The notes beneath the pieces were generated by a model, which made no database searches, was not told the origin of the DNA, and saw only the letters and a list, made by a program, of their open reading frames with translations. From contig SLBA01000002.1 of the NCBI GenBank assembly GCA_007126575.1, forward strand, positions 18,653 to 82,652: a DNA stretch of 64,000 nt. The letters run 5' to 3'. Of the stretch, positions 17,788 to 26,024 are shown one piece after another. The first letter of the stretch is position 1. Each line of letters starts with the position of its first letter. Source of the DNA: Gemmatimonadota bacterium (GTDB lineage: Bacteria > Gemmatimonadota > Gemmatimonadetes > Longimicrobiales > Gaopeijiaceae). The position numbers and the translations under genes are program-made.

Positions 17788-18228
17788 ATGGATCGAGAAC
17801 TGGTGTTTGAACTCCCGAACGACCTCCAATGCATCGAGGAGGCGGTGGAGTTCGTGGTGGGACGCTGTGCCACCTGCGAGGAGACGGGCCGGAAGCTCCG
17901 GTTCAACTTCCGGGTGAGCTTCACCGAGGCCCTGGCCAACGCAATGATCTACGGGAATGGCCGGGATCCCTCGAAGCGGGTGCGGGTCGAGGTCGCCCTG
18001 CGGGGAAGTGCTCTCAAGGCCCGGGTGATCGACCAGGGGCACGGGTTCGATCGGGCCACGGTGCCCGACCCCACGGCGCCCGAGAACATCGAATGCCCCG
18101 GGGGCCGGGGAATCTTCCTGATGCGCAAGCTGATGGACGAAGTCTACTTCAACGAGCGCGGGAACGCGGTGACCCTCATCCTGCGCCTGCCCGAGACCGA
18201 ACCGATCAGGCGAGAGGCATCCGCATGA
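17788..18228 (+). CDS. Anti-sigma regulatory serine kinase (SpoIIAB/RsbW-like)
   Basis: A 146-aa GHKL ATPase. The N box is SFTEALANAMIYGN with E47 and N51, the G1 box is DQGHGF (82-87), and the G2 box is GGRGIFLMRKLMD (from 105). Proteins of this type phosphorylate a STAS antagonist and sequester a sigma factor or another target. The ATG at 17788 is preceded by GGAGG. Its stop overlaps the PP2C gene. No sigma factor gene is adjacent, so the regulated target is unknown. Confidence 0.93.
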   Translation: MDRELVFELPNDLQCIEEAVEFVVGRCATCEETGRKLRFNFRVSFTEALANAMIYGNGRDPSKRVRVEVALRGSALKARVIDQGHGFDRATVPDPTAPENIECPGGRGIFLMRKLMDEVYFNERGNAVTLILRLPETEPIRREASA

Positions 18229-19808
18229 CCCCAGAGCGCACCACTCGGGAGCTGGTTCCCGAGTCGGTGTCGCAGGTGATCGAGGAGTTCCGCCGGTCCT
18301 TTCAGCTCGACCTGCACCTCTGGCTTCCGCGCGAGGCCGATTCGTCCTTCCACCTCTTTCCGGTCGAGGAGATCGAGGGCGAGCCGTCTCCGGACTCTCT
18401 CCTGCTCGCCGTGCCGACTCGGGCCGGAGTCGAACTCACCCTCGAACTGCGATGCCCGAAGGGCGGCACCGATGTGACCGCCGCCGGGGTCCTGCGCGCC
18501 ACCCTCGAGCAGCTCTACGAGTGCGTCGAGGAGATCCGCTTCTTCACGTACGAGGTCTCGGAGCGGTACGAGGAGATCAACCTCCTCTACTCGATCGCCG
18601 AGACCCTGGGGTCGCTGCTCAGCCTCAAGGACGCGGCGAAGCTGATCCTCACCGAGGTCTGCGACGTCATGGGGGCCGGGCGGGGCTCGCTCTGGGTGTA
18701 CCAGCCCGAAGACGACCACCTGAAGCTGATCGCCTCGGTCGGCGACCGGGGCCTCCTGGGGCCGATCGGAATCGGCGACGCCACGGCGGTCACCAGCCAG
18801 GTGTTTCGCGAGGGGCGCGCCCTCATCCTCACCACCGACCACATGGGCGCGAATGGCGAGGATGGCTCCGGCAGCTCGGCGACCATCGGGGATTCCGTCC
18901 TCTCGGTGCCGATCCGGTTCACCCCCCCGACCGGCCAGCCGCGCACCGTCGGGGTGATCAACCTGATCGGGCGTCGCCGGGGGGGGCGCTTCACGGCCTC
19001 CGACCAGAAGCTGCTTTCGGCGATCGCCTCGCAGGTCGGCTCGGCGCTCGAGAACAACCGCCTCATGCGGGAGTCGGTCGAACGGGAGCGTGTGACCCGC
19101 GAGATGGAGCTCGCCCACGACCTGCAGATGAAACTCCTGCCCGCGGTCGGAAGCTTCGATCCGGAGCGCGTCGCGGCCCGGGTCCAGCCCGCCGAGGTGG
19201 TGGGAGGGGACTTCTACCACTTCTTCCAGCTTCCCGGGGGCCGCTTCGGGGTCATGATCGGCGACGTGTCGAGTCACGGGTTTCCGGCGGCGCTCATCAT
19301 GGCGCTCGCGCTCAGCGCGGCGACGATCTACGCCTCGCAGCACGAGGCGCCCGAGGCCGTCCTCTCCGAAATGGGCGAGGCCCTTCGGGACGAGCTCGAG
19401 AGCACCGAGATGTACCTGACCCTCTTCTACGGTGTGCTCGATCCTGAGCGCGGGGAGCTGGTCTACGCCAACGCCGGGCACCCGCACGCCTTCATGATCC
19501 GGGGCGATGGATCGAAGGAGCGGCTCGAGGCGCTGAACCTCCCGATGGGGATCGTTCCCGGCGACGAGTACGAGGCGGCTCGTGTCCCGTGGACGCCGGG
19601 CACCGACCTCCTCTTCCTGTTCACCGACGGACTCTCCGATACCCTCCTGGCCACCTCACGCATGGCGGCCGAGCAGCGGGTGGTGCGGATGGCGTCACGC
19701 CTGCGCCATCAGCGGGCGGACGAGATCGTCGACGCGCTCTTTGCCCTCGATGGAGGGGGCGAGGGAACTGACGGCGACGACCGGACCGCGATCGTCCTTC
19801 GCCTCTAG
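18225..19808 (+). CDS. GAF-domain PP2C phosphatase (SpoIIE/RsbU-like)
   Basis: A 527-aa protein predicted to dephosphorylate the STAS antagonist. An N-terminal region of unknown fold (1-115) precedes a GAF-like sensor domain (about 118-280) and a coiled linker RERVTREMELAHDLQMKLLP. The SpoIIE-type PP2C domain covers about 300-527. Metal-binding residues lie in VVGGDFYHF (326-334), GDVSSHG (346-352), LFTDGLSD (464-472) and DDRTAI (518-523). No transmembrane segment is seen, so sensing is probably cytosolic. The ATG overlaps the kinase stop (ATGA). The stop TAG shares a base with the rsmA GTG. Confidence 0.93.
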   Translation: MTPERTTRELVPESVSQVIEEFRRSFQLDLHLWLPREADSSFHLFPVEEIEGEPSPDSLLLAVPTRAGVELTLELRCPKGGTDVTAAGVLRATLEQLYECVEEIRFFTYEVSERYEEINLLYSIAETLGSLLSLKDAAKLILTEVCDVMGAGRGSLWVYQPEDDHLKLIASVGDRGLLGPIGIGDATAVTSQVFREGRALILTTDHMGANGEDGSGSSATIGDSVLSVPIRFTPPTGQPRTVGVINLIGRRRGGRFTASDQKLLSAIASQVGSALENNRLMRESVERERVTREMELAHDLQMKLLPAVGSFDPERVAARVQPAEVVGGDFYHFFQLPGGRFGVMIGDVSSHGFPAALIMALALSAATIYASQHEAPEAVLSEMGEALRDELESTEMYLTLFYGVLDPERGELVYANAGHPHAFMIRGDGSKERLEALNLPMGIVPGDEYEAARVPWTPGTDLLFLFTDGLSDTLLATSRMAAEQRVVRMASRLRHQRADEIVDALFALDGGGEGTDGDDRTAIVLRL

Positions 19809-20665
19809 TGGCGGGCCCCCCCTCTTCCGGTCGCCGTCCGAAGCGGGCCCTCGGTCAGAATTTCCTGGTCGACGGCAACATCCAGCGTCGGATCGTCGAG
19901 CTCGCCGCCATCGATCCCGACGACGCGGTGCTCGAGATCGGTCCCGGAAGAGGCGCGCTCACGGGACTCCTGGCGGAGCGGGCCGGGCAGCTGACCCTGG
20001 TGGAGCTCGACGACCTCATGGCCGAGGAGCTCGAGGCGCGGTTCCGCGACACCGATCATGTGCGGGTCCTCCACGCCGACATTCTCGAGACCCGCCTCTC
20101 GGAGGTCACCTCGGACCCCTCTTCGCTGCGCGTGATCGGCAACATTCCCTACAACATCACCACCCCGATCCTCTTCCACCTGCTCGAGGGGCCCCGTCCC
20201 GCCGATATCCTCCTGATGGTGCAGAAGGAGGTCGCCGAGCGGATCGCGGCGGTCGAGGGCACCTCGGGCTACGGTGCGCTCTCGGTGGGGGTGCAGACGG
20301 TCGCCGAGGTCGAGACCGTCCTGCGCGTTCCCCCGGGGGCCTTCCGCCCCCGCCCGCGGGTCGAGTCCGCGGTGGTCCGGATCCGGCCTATCCGGCCCCT
20401 TCCCCTGAGCCCCGACGAGGAGCACCGGCTGCGCACACTCACCCGCGCCGTCTTCCAGTGGCGACGAAAGCAGCTGCGTCGGACCCTGCGGGATCACCCG
20501 GACCTGGCGCTCCCCCCGGAGCGGCTCGAGAGCCTCGGCGAGACCCTCGACCTGCAGCGCCGACCCGAGACCCTGAGTCCGACCGAGTTCATCGAACTCT
20601 CCCGCTGGCTCTTTCCCGGGAGCCCGGAGTCGGATCCCTCGGTCGAGGGTGACATTGACGGGTGA
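19808..20665 (+). CDS. rsmA: 16S rRNA dimethyladenosine transferase RsmA (KsgA)
   Basis: Dimethylates A1518 and A1519 in helix 45 of 16S rRNA. It is 285 aa. RALGQNFLVD opens the Rossmann fold. SAM motif I is EIGPGRGALTGLL, and the catalytic motif IV is NIPYN. The C-terminal helical domain includes RRKQLRRTL. The GTG start shares one base with the preceding TAG. It is probably co-transcribed with the partner-switching genes. The next gene, rex, has its own operator and promoter region. Confidence 0.95.
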   Translation: MAGPPSSGRRPKRALGQNFLVDGNIQRRIVELAAIDPDDAVLEIGPGRGALTGLLAERAGQLTLVELDDLMAEELEARFRDTDHVRVLHADILETRLSEVTSDPSSLRVIGNIPYNITTPILFHLLEGPRPADILLMVQKEVAERIAAVEGTSGYGALSVGVQTVAEVETVLRVPPGAFRPRPRVESAVVRIRPIRPLPLSPDEEHRLRTLTRAVFQWRRKQLRRTLRDHPDLALPPERLESLGETLDLQRRPETLSPTEFIELSRWLFPGSPESDPSVEGDIDG

Positions 20666-20705
20666 TCCCGGAGCTTTCTACCTTGGGTTGTGAATCTATT
20701 CACAA
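20655..20705 (+). promoter_or_regulatory. Rex operator with upstream promoter
   Basis: The sequence TTGTGA-N6-TCACAA at 20688-20705 exactly matches the known Rex-binding consensus. Its arms TTGTGAAT and ATTCACAA are perfectly palindromic around CT. A -35-like TTGACG sits at 20655-20660, and a weak -10 (TCTACC, 20677) lies just before the operator. Bound Rex would therefore block the start-site region. The operator is 58 bases before rex, so the direct reading is NADH-sensitive autoregulation. Confidence 0.85.
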
Positions 20706-20762
20706 GCGGGCTCGACTCCTTCGGGCCCGACGTGTCGCTCCCACCTTCCGGATCCCTTCGAC

Positions 20763-21404
20763 GTGCCCTCCCCAGATCGGAAAATCTCGGAGTCCACGGT
20801 CCGCCGCCTCTCGGCCTACCTTCGAAGCCTCGAGGCTCTCGAAGCCTCCGGCGCCGAGATGGCCTCCAGCGGGGAGCTGGCCCGACGGGCGGGCACGACG
20901 GCCCCGCAGGTCCGAAAGGACCTGTCGACCTTCGGGTCGTTCGGGAAGCGGGGCCTCGGGTACCCGGTTGTCCCCCTCATCGGGAGCCTCGAGGCGATCC
21001 TGGGGCTCACCCGGGAGTGGCGGGTCGCCCTCCTGGGCGCCGGGCGCGTCGGCGCGGCCCTGCACACCTACCCCTTCTTCCGGGAGCGCGGGTTCCGCAT
21101 CGTGGCGATCTTCGACAACGACCCCGAGAAGGTCGGACTCCGCTGGGACGACACCACCATCCGCCACATCGACGAACTCGAGAGCGTGCTCGCCGGAGAG
21201 GCCGTCGAGATCGCGATCCTCACGGTCCCCGCGGCACCGGCCCCCGCACTCGCGGACCGAGTCGTCCGGGCGGGGGTGGGGGCCATCTTGAACTTCGCCC
21301 CGGCCCGGCTCGAGCTTCCCCCGCACGTCGTCGTCAACGAGGTGAACCTTGCGATGGAGCTTGAACTGCTCTCCTTCGCGCTCACCCGAAGCGAGCCCCG
21401 GTGA
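20763..21404 (+). CDS. rex: Redox-sensing transcriptional repressor Rex
   Basis: NADH/NAD+-responsive repressor of fermentative and respiratory genes, 213 aa. The N-terminal winged helix includes the family signature ISESTVRRLSAYLRSL, and the recognition region is GTTAPQVRKDLSTFGSFGKRGLGY. The Rossmann domain has LLGAGRVGAAL (about 90-100), then the swapped C-terminal helix VNEVNLAMELELLSFAL. The GTG start at 20763 gives the family N-terminus. The operator upstream matches the Rex consensus. The stop overlaps the exonuclease gene (GTGA). Confidence 0.96.
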   Translation: MPSPDRKISESTVRRLSAYLRSLEALEASGAEMASSGELARRAGTTAPQVRKDLSTFGSFGKRGLGYPVVPLIGSLEAILGLTREWRVALLGAGRVGAALHTYPFFRERGFRIVAIFDNDPEKVGLRWDDTTIRHIDELESVLAGEAVEIAILTVPAAPAPALADRVVRAGVGAILNFAPARLELPPHVVVNEVNLAMELELLSFALTRSEPR

Positions 21405-22222
21405 CCGCCCCACAGAGGGGAGGCTCGCTTCTCGAGCGTGCGGGACTGGCCCTCGCCCACACCCCCCTGCACACCCTCGACCTGGCCCGGCAGGTCCTGA
21501 AGCTGAAGGGGGGAAACGCATCGGCGGCGTCGGCGGCCGTCTTCGCCCTCCTCGGGGCCGATCCCCGCTTCACGGTCGACAGCGAGGGGGTCTGGCGTCT
21601 CGCCGAGGGGGCGTCTCCACCGGGCACGCCTCTGCGCGAGCTGGAGTTCGCCGTGGTCGACGTGGAGACGACCGGAGGGGGCTACGGCCGGGGACACCGG
21701 GTCACCGAGGTCGCCGTCGTTCCGGTCATTCGGGGGCGGATCGGCGAGGCCTACCGGACCCTCGTGCATCCCGGTCGGAGCATCCCCCCGCGCATCCAGG
21801 CGCTCACCGGGATCAATGACGCCATGGTCCGGGGTGCCCCTCCGTTCGACGTCATTGCCGACGACCTCAGAGAGGTGCTCGAGGGTCGGATCTTCGTGGC
21901 CCACAACGTTTCGTTCGACTGGGGATTCATCCGCGAAGAGCTGCTGGCCGCCCGGGGTGACGCGCCCGAGCTCGAGCGCCTCTGCACGGTCAAGATGGGC
22001 CGCCGACTGGTCCCGGGACTCCGAAGCTACGCTCTGGACGCCCTGACCCGACACTTCGAGATTTCGATTCACGATCGCCACCGTGCCTTCGGCGATGCAC
22101 TCGCGACCGCCCGGCTCCTCCTCCTGCTCATCGAACGGGCCGAGAGCGAGGGGGTCGGGGATCTCGAGCGACTCCAGCACCACCTGTCGGCGCGGAAGGC
22201 GACGAAGCGACGCCGGGGCTGA
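21401..22222 (+). CDS. DnaQ-like DEDDh 3'-5' exonuclease
   Basis: A 273-aa protein of the epsilon-subunit exonuclease family. Exo I is VVDVETTG (D87, E89), Exo II is HNVSFDWGF, and the DEDDh histidine motif is HRAFGDAL. An extra N-terminal region of about 78 residues resembles a small helical or winged-helix domain seen in some stand-alone DnaQ-like proteins. The C-terminus is basic. It overlaps rex by 4 bases. It may be a Pol III proofreading subunit or a separate repair or RNA exonuclease. The extra domain makes the latter plausible. Confidence 0.88.
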   Translation: MTAPQRGGSLLERAGLALAHTPLHTLDLARQVLKLKGGNASAASAAVFALLGADPRFTVDSEGVWRLAEGASPPGTPLRELEFAVVDVETTGGGYGRGHRVTEVAVVPVIRGRIGEAYRTLVHPGRSIPPRIQALTGINDAMVRGAPPFDVIADDLREVLEGRIFVAHNVSFDWGFIREELLAARGDAPELERLCTVKMGRRLVPGLRSYALDALTRHFEISIHDRHRAFGDALATARLLLLLIERAESEGVGDLERLQHHLSARKATKRRRG

Positions 22223-22274
22223 CCGCAGGCATGCCCCCGGCGCTCTCCATCCATCGAACGTCGAGGAGCGGGCC

Positions 22275-23225
22275 ATGACCCAGGACCAGAATCCCAAGAA
22301 GACCAAGCCGGAATCCGCCGAGGGGGATCCGCCGGGTTTTCCGACCGCGTCCGGGTTTCCCCTCGTGCGGTCGCTCGATCTCGGAGCCTTCCGCGTCCAC
22401 GCCATCGAGGCGGGCCTCCAGCGACTCGACGGGGGCGCGATGTTCGGGGTCGTGCCCCGGCCCCTCTGGGAGCGACGCATCGCCCCCGACGCGCGCAACC
22501 GCATCCCGCTGGCGCTGCGCTGCCTCCTGGTCGAGGCCCCCGAGGCGCTGATCCTGGTCGATACCGGGGTCGGGAACAAGGGCGACGACCAGTTCCGGCG
22601 CATCTACGGCATCGAGAACGAGGGCGACCCGGCCGAGGGCGCCCCCACCCGACTGGAACTCGGGATTCGCGAGGCCGGTCACGAGCCGTCGGACATCGAC
22701 ATCGTCCTGATGACCCACCTCCACTTCGATCATGCGGGTGGGGGAACGACGCGGCGCGACGACGGCGAGATCGTGCCCTCCTTTCCGGGAGCCCGCTACG
22801 TGGTCCACGAAGAGGAGTTCCGGTTCGCCGGGAGCCCCAACGAGCGCATACGGGCCTCGTACCTGAGCGAGAACCTGGAGCCGATCTCGCGCTACAACCT
22901 GTGGGATTTCGTCGGGACCGACGCCGAGATCACCGGGGGCCTCCGCCTCGTGCACACGCCCGGCCACACCCCCCATCACCACTCGGTGCTCCTGGAGTCC
23001 GGGGGGGAGAGGGCGTGCTTCCTCGCCGATCTCTGCCCGACTACCGCGCACCTGCCACTCCCCTGGATCATGGGCTACGATCTCGAGCCCCTGGTGACGC
23101 TGGAATCCAAGCGCGAGACCTGGGAGCGCGCGCTGCACGAGGACTGGCTCCTGATCTTCGAGCACGACCCGGTCATCGCCTGGGGCCGCCTGGCCGAGGA
23201 TCGTCGCTCGCTGCGTGGGGAGTGA
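22275..23225 (+). CDS. Metallo-beta-lactamase-fold hydrolase
   Basis: A 316-aa cytosolic MBL-fold enzyme. The metal motif is THLHFDHAGG, and downstream ligands appear in HTPGHTPHHHSVLL, FLADLCPTT and EHDPV. This combination is typical of quorum-quenching-lactonase-like or general MBL hydrolases of unknown substrate. There is no signal peptide. The N-terminal 30 residues are Lys/Glu/Pro-rich and disordered. The ATG at 22275 follows GAGGAGCG at 22263-22270. The substrate cannot be assigned from sequence. Confidence 0.88.
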   Translation: MTQDQNPKKTKPESAEGDPPGFPTASGFPLVRSLDLGAFRVHAIEAGLQRLDGGAMFGVVPRPLWERRIAPDARNRIPLALRCLLVEAPEALILVDTGVGNKGDDQFRRIYGIENEGDPAEGAPTRLELGIREAGHEPSDIDIVLMTHLHFDHAGGGTTRRDDGEIVPSFPGARYVVHEEEFRFAGSPNERIRASYLSENLEPISRYNLWDFVGTDAEITGGLRLVHTPGHTPHHHSVLLESGGERACFLADLCPTTAHLPLPWIMGYDLEPLVTLESKRETWERALHEDWLLIFEHDPVIAWGRLAEDRRSLRGE

Positions 23226-23296
23226 GGGGGGGAGCGGGCCTCGGTAAGGCAGAGTCCGCGAGAGCCCCCGAGGGGCACAGGGTTCGCCCCGAAAGG

Positions 23297-23325
23297 GTGA
23301 CCTCTCCGGGGATTTTTCCTATCTT
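23297..23325 (+). promoter_or_regulatory. Candidate promoter for the thiolase gene
   Basis: GTGACC (23297-23302), a 17-base spacer, then TATCTT (23320-23325), in the 216-base gap between the MBL hydrolase and the thiolase gene. It would give a 5' leader of about 110 bases. I see no recognisable riboswitch in that leader. A TATAGA closer to the gene cannot be its -10 because the Shine-Dalgarno would be lost. Confidence 0.38.
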
Positions 23326-23441
23326 TCTCTGGCTGCGGTGGAGACGGCGTCCGCACATCCCTCCGCCCGAGCCCGGATCCACGATCCGTCTCACCTTTCA
23401 GGCAGTTTCCGAACCCATATAGAACGCAAAGGAGTCCAGTC

Positions 23442-24653
23442 ATGGCCGACCCGTCCCGCATCCCAGTGATCGTGAGCGGCGCACGTACCCCCGTCGGTCG
23501 CTTTCTGGGGGGGCTGAGCCCGCTCGCCGCCACCCAGCTGGGGGCCCAGGCGGTGAAGGCGGCGGTCGAGCGCTCGGGGATCGATCCCGAGCTCGTCGAC
23601 GAGGTCATCCTGGGCAACGTCGTTCAGGGGGGAGGGGGGCAGGCTCCGGCACGCCAGGCGGCGATCCACGCGGGACTTCCGGCCACGATCCCCGCCGTTA
23701 CGGTCAACAAGGTCTGCGGGTCCGGGCTGAAGGCCGTCATGCTCGCAGCCCAGGCGATCCGGGCGGGAGACATCCGTGCGGCGGTCGCGGGTGGGTTCGA
23801 GTCGATGTCGAACGTCCCCTTCTACGCCCGCGGACTTCGCAACGGGGTCAAGTTCGGAGACCAGACCCTCCAGGACGGGTTGATCTACGACGGTCTCTGG
23901 TGCTCCTTCGGGAACTGCCACATGGGCGGCCATGCCGAGTACACGGCGGCCAGGGCCGGCATCACCCGCGAAGACGCCGACGCCTTCGCGCTCGACTCCC
24001 ATCGCAAGGCGGTCGCGGCCATCGAGGGAGGCAAGTTCGACCGCGAGATCGTCGCGGTCGAGATCGAGGGCCGCCGCGGCACCACCCGGATCGATCGCGA
24101 CGAGTCGCCGCGAGCCGATACCTCGATGGAGGCCCTCGGCCGGCTTCGCCCAGCCTTTTCGAACGATGCGCCGGACGGGATCGACCCGCTGGTCGTCACG
24201 GCCGGAAACGCTCCGGGGCTGAACGATGGTGGGGCGGCGCTGGTGGTGACTTCGCTCGAGTTCGCGCAGGCCCACGGGCTCGAGGTGCAGGCCCGGATCC
24301 GGGGGTACGCCGCGGGCGGGACCGAGCCGAAGGATCTCTTCTTCGCGCCGATCGCCGCGGTCCGGAACCTTATGAAGCGCGACGGCACGACGATCGACGA
24401 CTACGACCTCTTCGAGGTGAACGAGGCCTTCGCGGTGCAGGCGATCGCGGACATGCGGGAGCTCGAGATGGACCCGGAGCGCGTGAACGTGCACGGTGGG
24501 GCCGTCGCGCTCGGCCATCCGATCGGGTGCTCGGGAGCGCGGATCCTCATCACCCTCCTGCACGCGATGGAGGACCGGGGCGTGGAGTCGGGAATGGCGA
24601 CCCTGTGTCTGGGGGGTGGGAACGCGGTCGCCCTGTCGGTGACCCGCGACTGA
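23442..24653 (+). CDS. Acetyl-CoA C-acetyltransferase (thiolase)
   Basis: A 403-aa thiolase II type enzyme that condenses two acetyl-CoA or cleaves 3-ketoacyl-CoA. The nucleophilic cysteine is in VNKVCGSGLKAV (about residue 91). The second catalytic His is in VNVHGGAVALGHPIGCSGAR, and the other Cys in LCLGGGNAV near the C-terminus. The ATG at 23442 has AAAGGAG upstream. It is followed by a small membrane protein, 3-hydroxyacyl-CoA dehydrogenase and acyl-CoA dehydrogenase, suggesting C4 acyl-CoA metabolism or beta-oxidation. No enoyl-CoA hydratase is seen in the cluster. Confidence 0.94.
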   Translation: MADPSRIPVIVSGARTPVGRFLGGLSPLAATQLGAQAVKAAVERSGIDPELVDEVILGNVVQGGGGQAPARQAAIHAGLPATIPAVTVNKVCGSGLKAVMLAAQAIRAGDIRAAVAGGFESMSNVPFYARGLRNGVKFGDQTLQDGLIYDGLWCSFGNCHMGGHAEYTAARAGITREDADAFALDSHRKAVAAIEGGKFDREIVAVEIEGRRGTTRIDRDESPRADTSMEALGRLRPAFSNDAPDGIDPLVVTAGNAPGLNDGGAALVVTSLEFAQAHGLEVQARIRGYAAGGTEPKDLFFAPIAAVRNLMKRDGTTIDDYDLFEVNEAFAVQAIADMRELEMDPERVNVHGGAVALGHPIGCSGARILITLLHAMEDRGVESGMATLCLGGGNAVALSVTRD

Positions 24654-24687
24654 CGGCTCTCGCGCTCGGACCGACGCAGGGGGCCGG

Positions 24688-25080
24688 ATGAGAGGGATCG
24701 GCTACCACGGCACCGCTCTGGGGGCGGCCCTCGGGATCGGGGCGGTCTGTGGCCTCGCGGCGGCGGGGCTTTCGAGCCTCGAGCTGCGCGGCGGGCTGAT
24801 GCAGATGCAGTCGACGGGGGAGCTCTGGCTCCTCTGCGTCTTCACGGCCGGGGTCCTCGCGATCCTCCTGGGCCTGTCGACGATGATCGGAGGGTGGCCG
24901 GGGTCCGGCACACTGCGGGATCGGCTCGACGGCTTCCTGGGCCCCGACCCGGGGGCCGGAGACGGCGGTCCGCGGGAGCGCTCGACCGGACCCGGGCACG
25001 GGGGTCGGGCCGGGGCCTGGATGATCGAGGTCGGGGGAGGCCTCCTCGGCCTCTACCTGATCGGATGGATGATCGGATGA
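24688..25080 (+). CDS. Small hypothetical membrane protein
   Basis: 130 aa, family not recognised. Three hydrophobic segments lie near residues 8-30, 47-69 and 110-129. A Gly/Pro/Arg-rich hydrophilic loop (about 75-105) lies between the second and third. No catalytic motif is evident. It is placed between the thiolase and 3-hydroxyacyl-CoA dehydrogenase genes, in the same direction with short gaps, so it is probably co-transcribed. The ATG at 24688 is preceded only by a weak Shine-Dalgarno (GGGGCCGG). Confidence 0.72.
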   Translation: MRGIGYHGTALGAALGIGAVCGLAAAGLSSLELRGGLMQMQSTGELWLLCVFTAGVLAILLGLSTMIGGWPGSGTLRDRLDGFLGPDPGAGDGGPRERSTGPGHGGRAGAWMIEVGGGLLGLYLIGWMIG

Positions 25081-25159
25081 ACAACGGGATGAAGCCCGGA
25101 GCACGCCTCCGGAGTGGACCGACAGACATACACTCACAGGCGGGTTGAGGACGACGGTT

Positions 25160-26023
25160 ATGGCAGATGGAATCGGGAAGGTGACCGTGATCGGGAGCGG
25201 GACGATGGGCAACGGGATCGCCCACGTCTGCGCCCAGAGCGGGCTGAGGGTGGCCCTTGTGGACCTCGAGGAGTCGTACCTGGAGCGGGCGCGCGCCACG
25301 ATCGAGAAGAACCTCGACCGACAGGTGAAAAGGGAGATCCTCTCGGCCGGGGAGCGAGATGCCGCGCTCGGCCGGATCGAGTTCACCACGGATCGGGGTG
25401 TCGGAGTCGAGGGCTCGGGCCTCGTGGTCGAGGCGATTCCCGAGCGGGCCGAGCTCAAGTACGAGCTCTTCTCCGACCTGGACCGCCTCGCGGCACCCGA
25501 GACGATCCTGGCCACGAACACGTCGTCGATCTCGATCACCGAGATCGCGGCCTGCACCGAACGACCCGAGAAGGTCATCGGGATGCACTTCATGAATCCG
25601 GTCCCGGTCATGAAGCTCGTCGAGGTGATCCGGGGTCTGGCGACCGACGACGCGACGACCGCGACGGTGATGGAGCTGTCCCGGGCACTGGGCAAGACTC
25701 CGGTCGAGGTGAACGACTATCCCGGATTCGTCTCCAACCGCGTCCTCATGCCGATGATCAACGAGGCGGTCTTCGCCCTCATGGAGGGGGTGGCCGAGAC
25801 CGAGGCGATCGACACCGTCATGAAGCTGGGGATGAATCACCCGATGGGCCCCCTGGCGCTGGCCGACCTGATCGGCCTCGACACCTGCCTCAACATCCTC
25901 GAGGTGCTCCACCGGGAGCTCGGAGATGACCGGTACCGCCCCTGCCCCCTCCTCCGGAAGTACGTGGCGGCGGGCTGGCTCGGACGAAAGAGCGGCCGTG
26001 GCTTCTACCGCTACGAGGGCTGA
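25160..26023 (+). CDS. 3-hydroxybutyryl-CoA dehydrogenase
   Basis: A 287-aa NAD-dependent 3-hydroxyacyl-CoA dehydrogenase of the single-domain (Hbd) type. The Rossmann motif is [13 protein letters not shown] (about 9-21). The catalytic region [17 protein letters not shown] holds the active-site His, and [19 protein letters not shown] follows with the C-terminal helical domain. The ATG at 25160 is chosen over an in-frame upstream start because it gives the normal N-terminus. One base separates it from the acyl-CoA dehydrogenase ATG. Confidence 0.94.
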   Translation: MADGIGKVTVIGSGTMGNGIAHVCAQSGLRVALVDLEESYLERARATIEKNLDRQVKREILSAGERDAALGRIEFTTDRGVGVEGSGLVVEAIPERAELKYELFSDLDRLAAPETILATNTSSISITEIAACTERPEKVIGMHFMNPVPVMKLVEVIRGLATDDATTATVMELSRALGKTPVEVNDYPGFVSNRVLMPMINEAVFALMEGVAETEAIDTVMKLGMNHPMGPLALADLIGLDTCLNILEVLHRELGDDRYRPCPLLRKYVAAGWLGRKSGRGFYRYEG

Positions 26024-26024
26024 G

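Noticed and set aside
23226..23441. Riboswitch in the leader of the thiolase gene
   Set aside because: Short C-rich/G-rich pairings exist, but none matches a riboswitch core I know.
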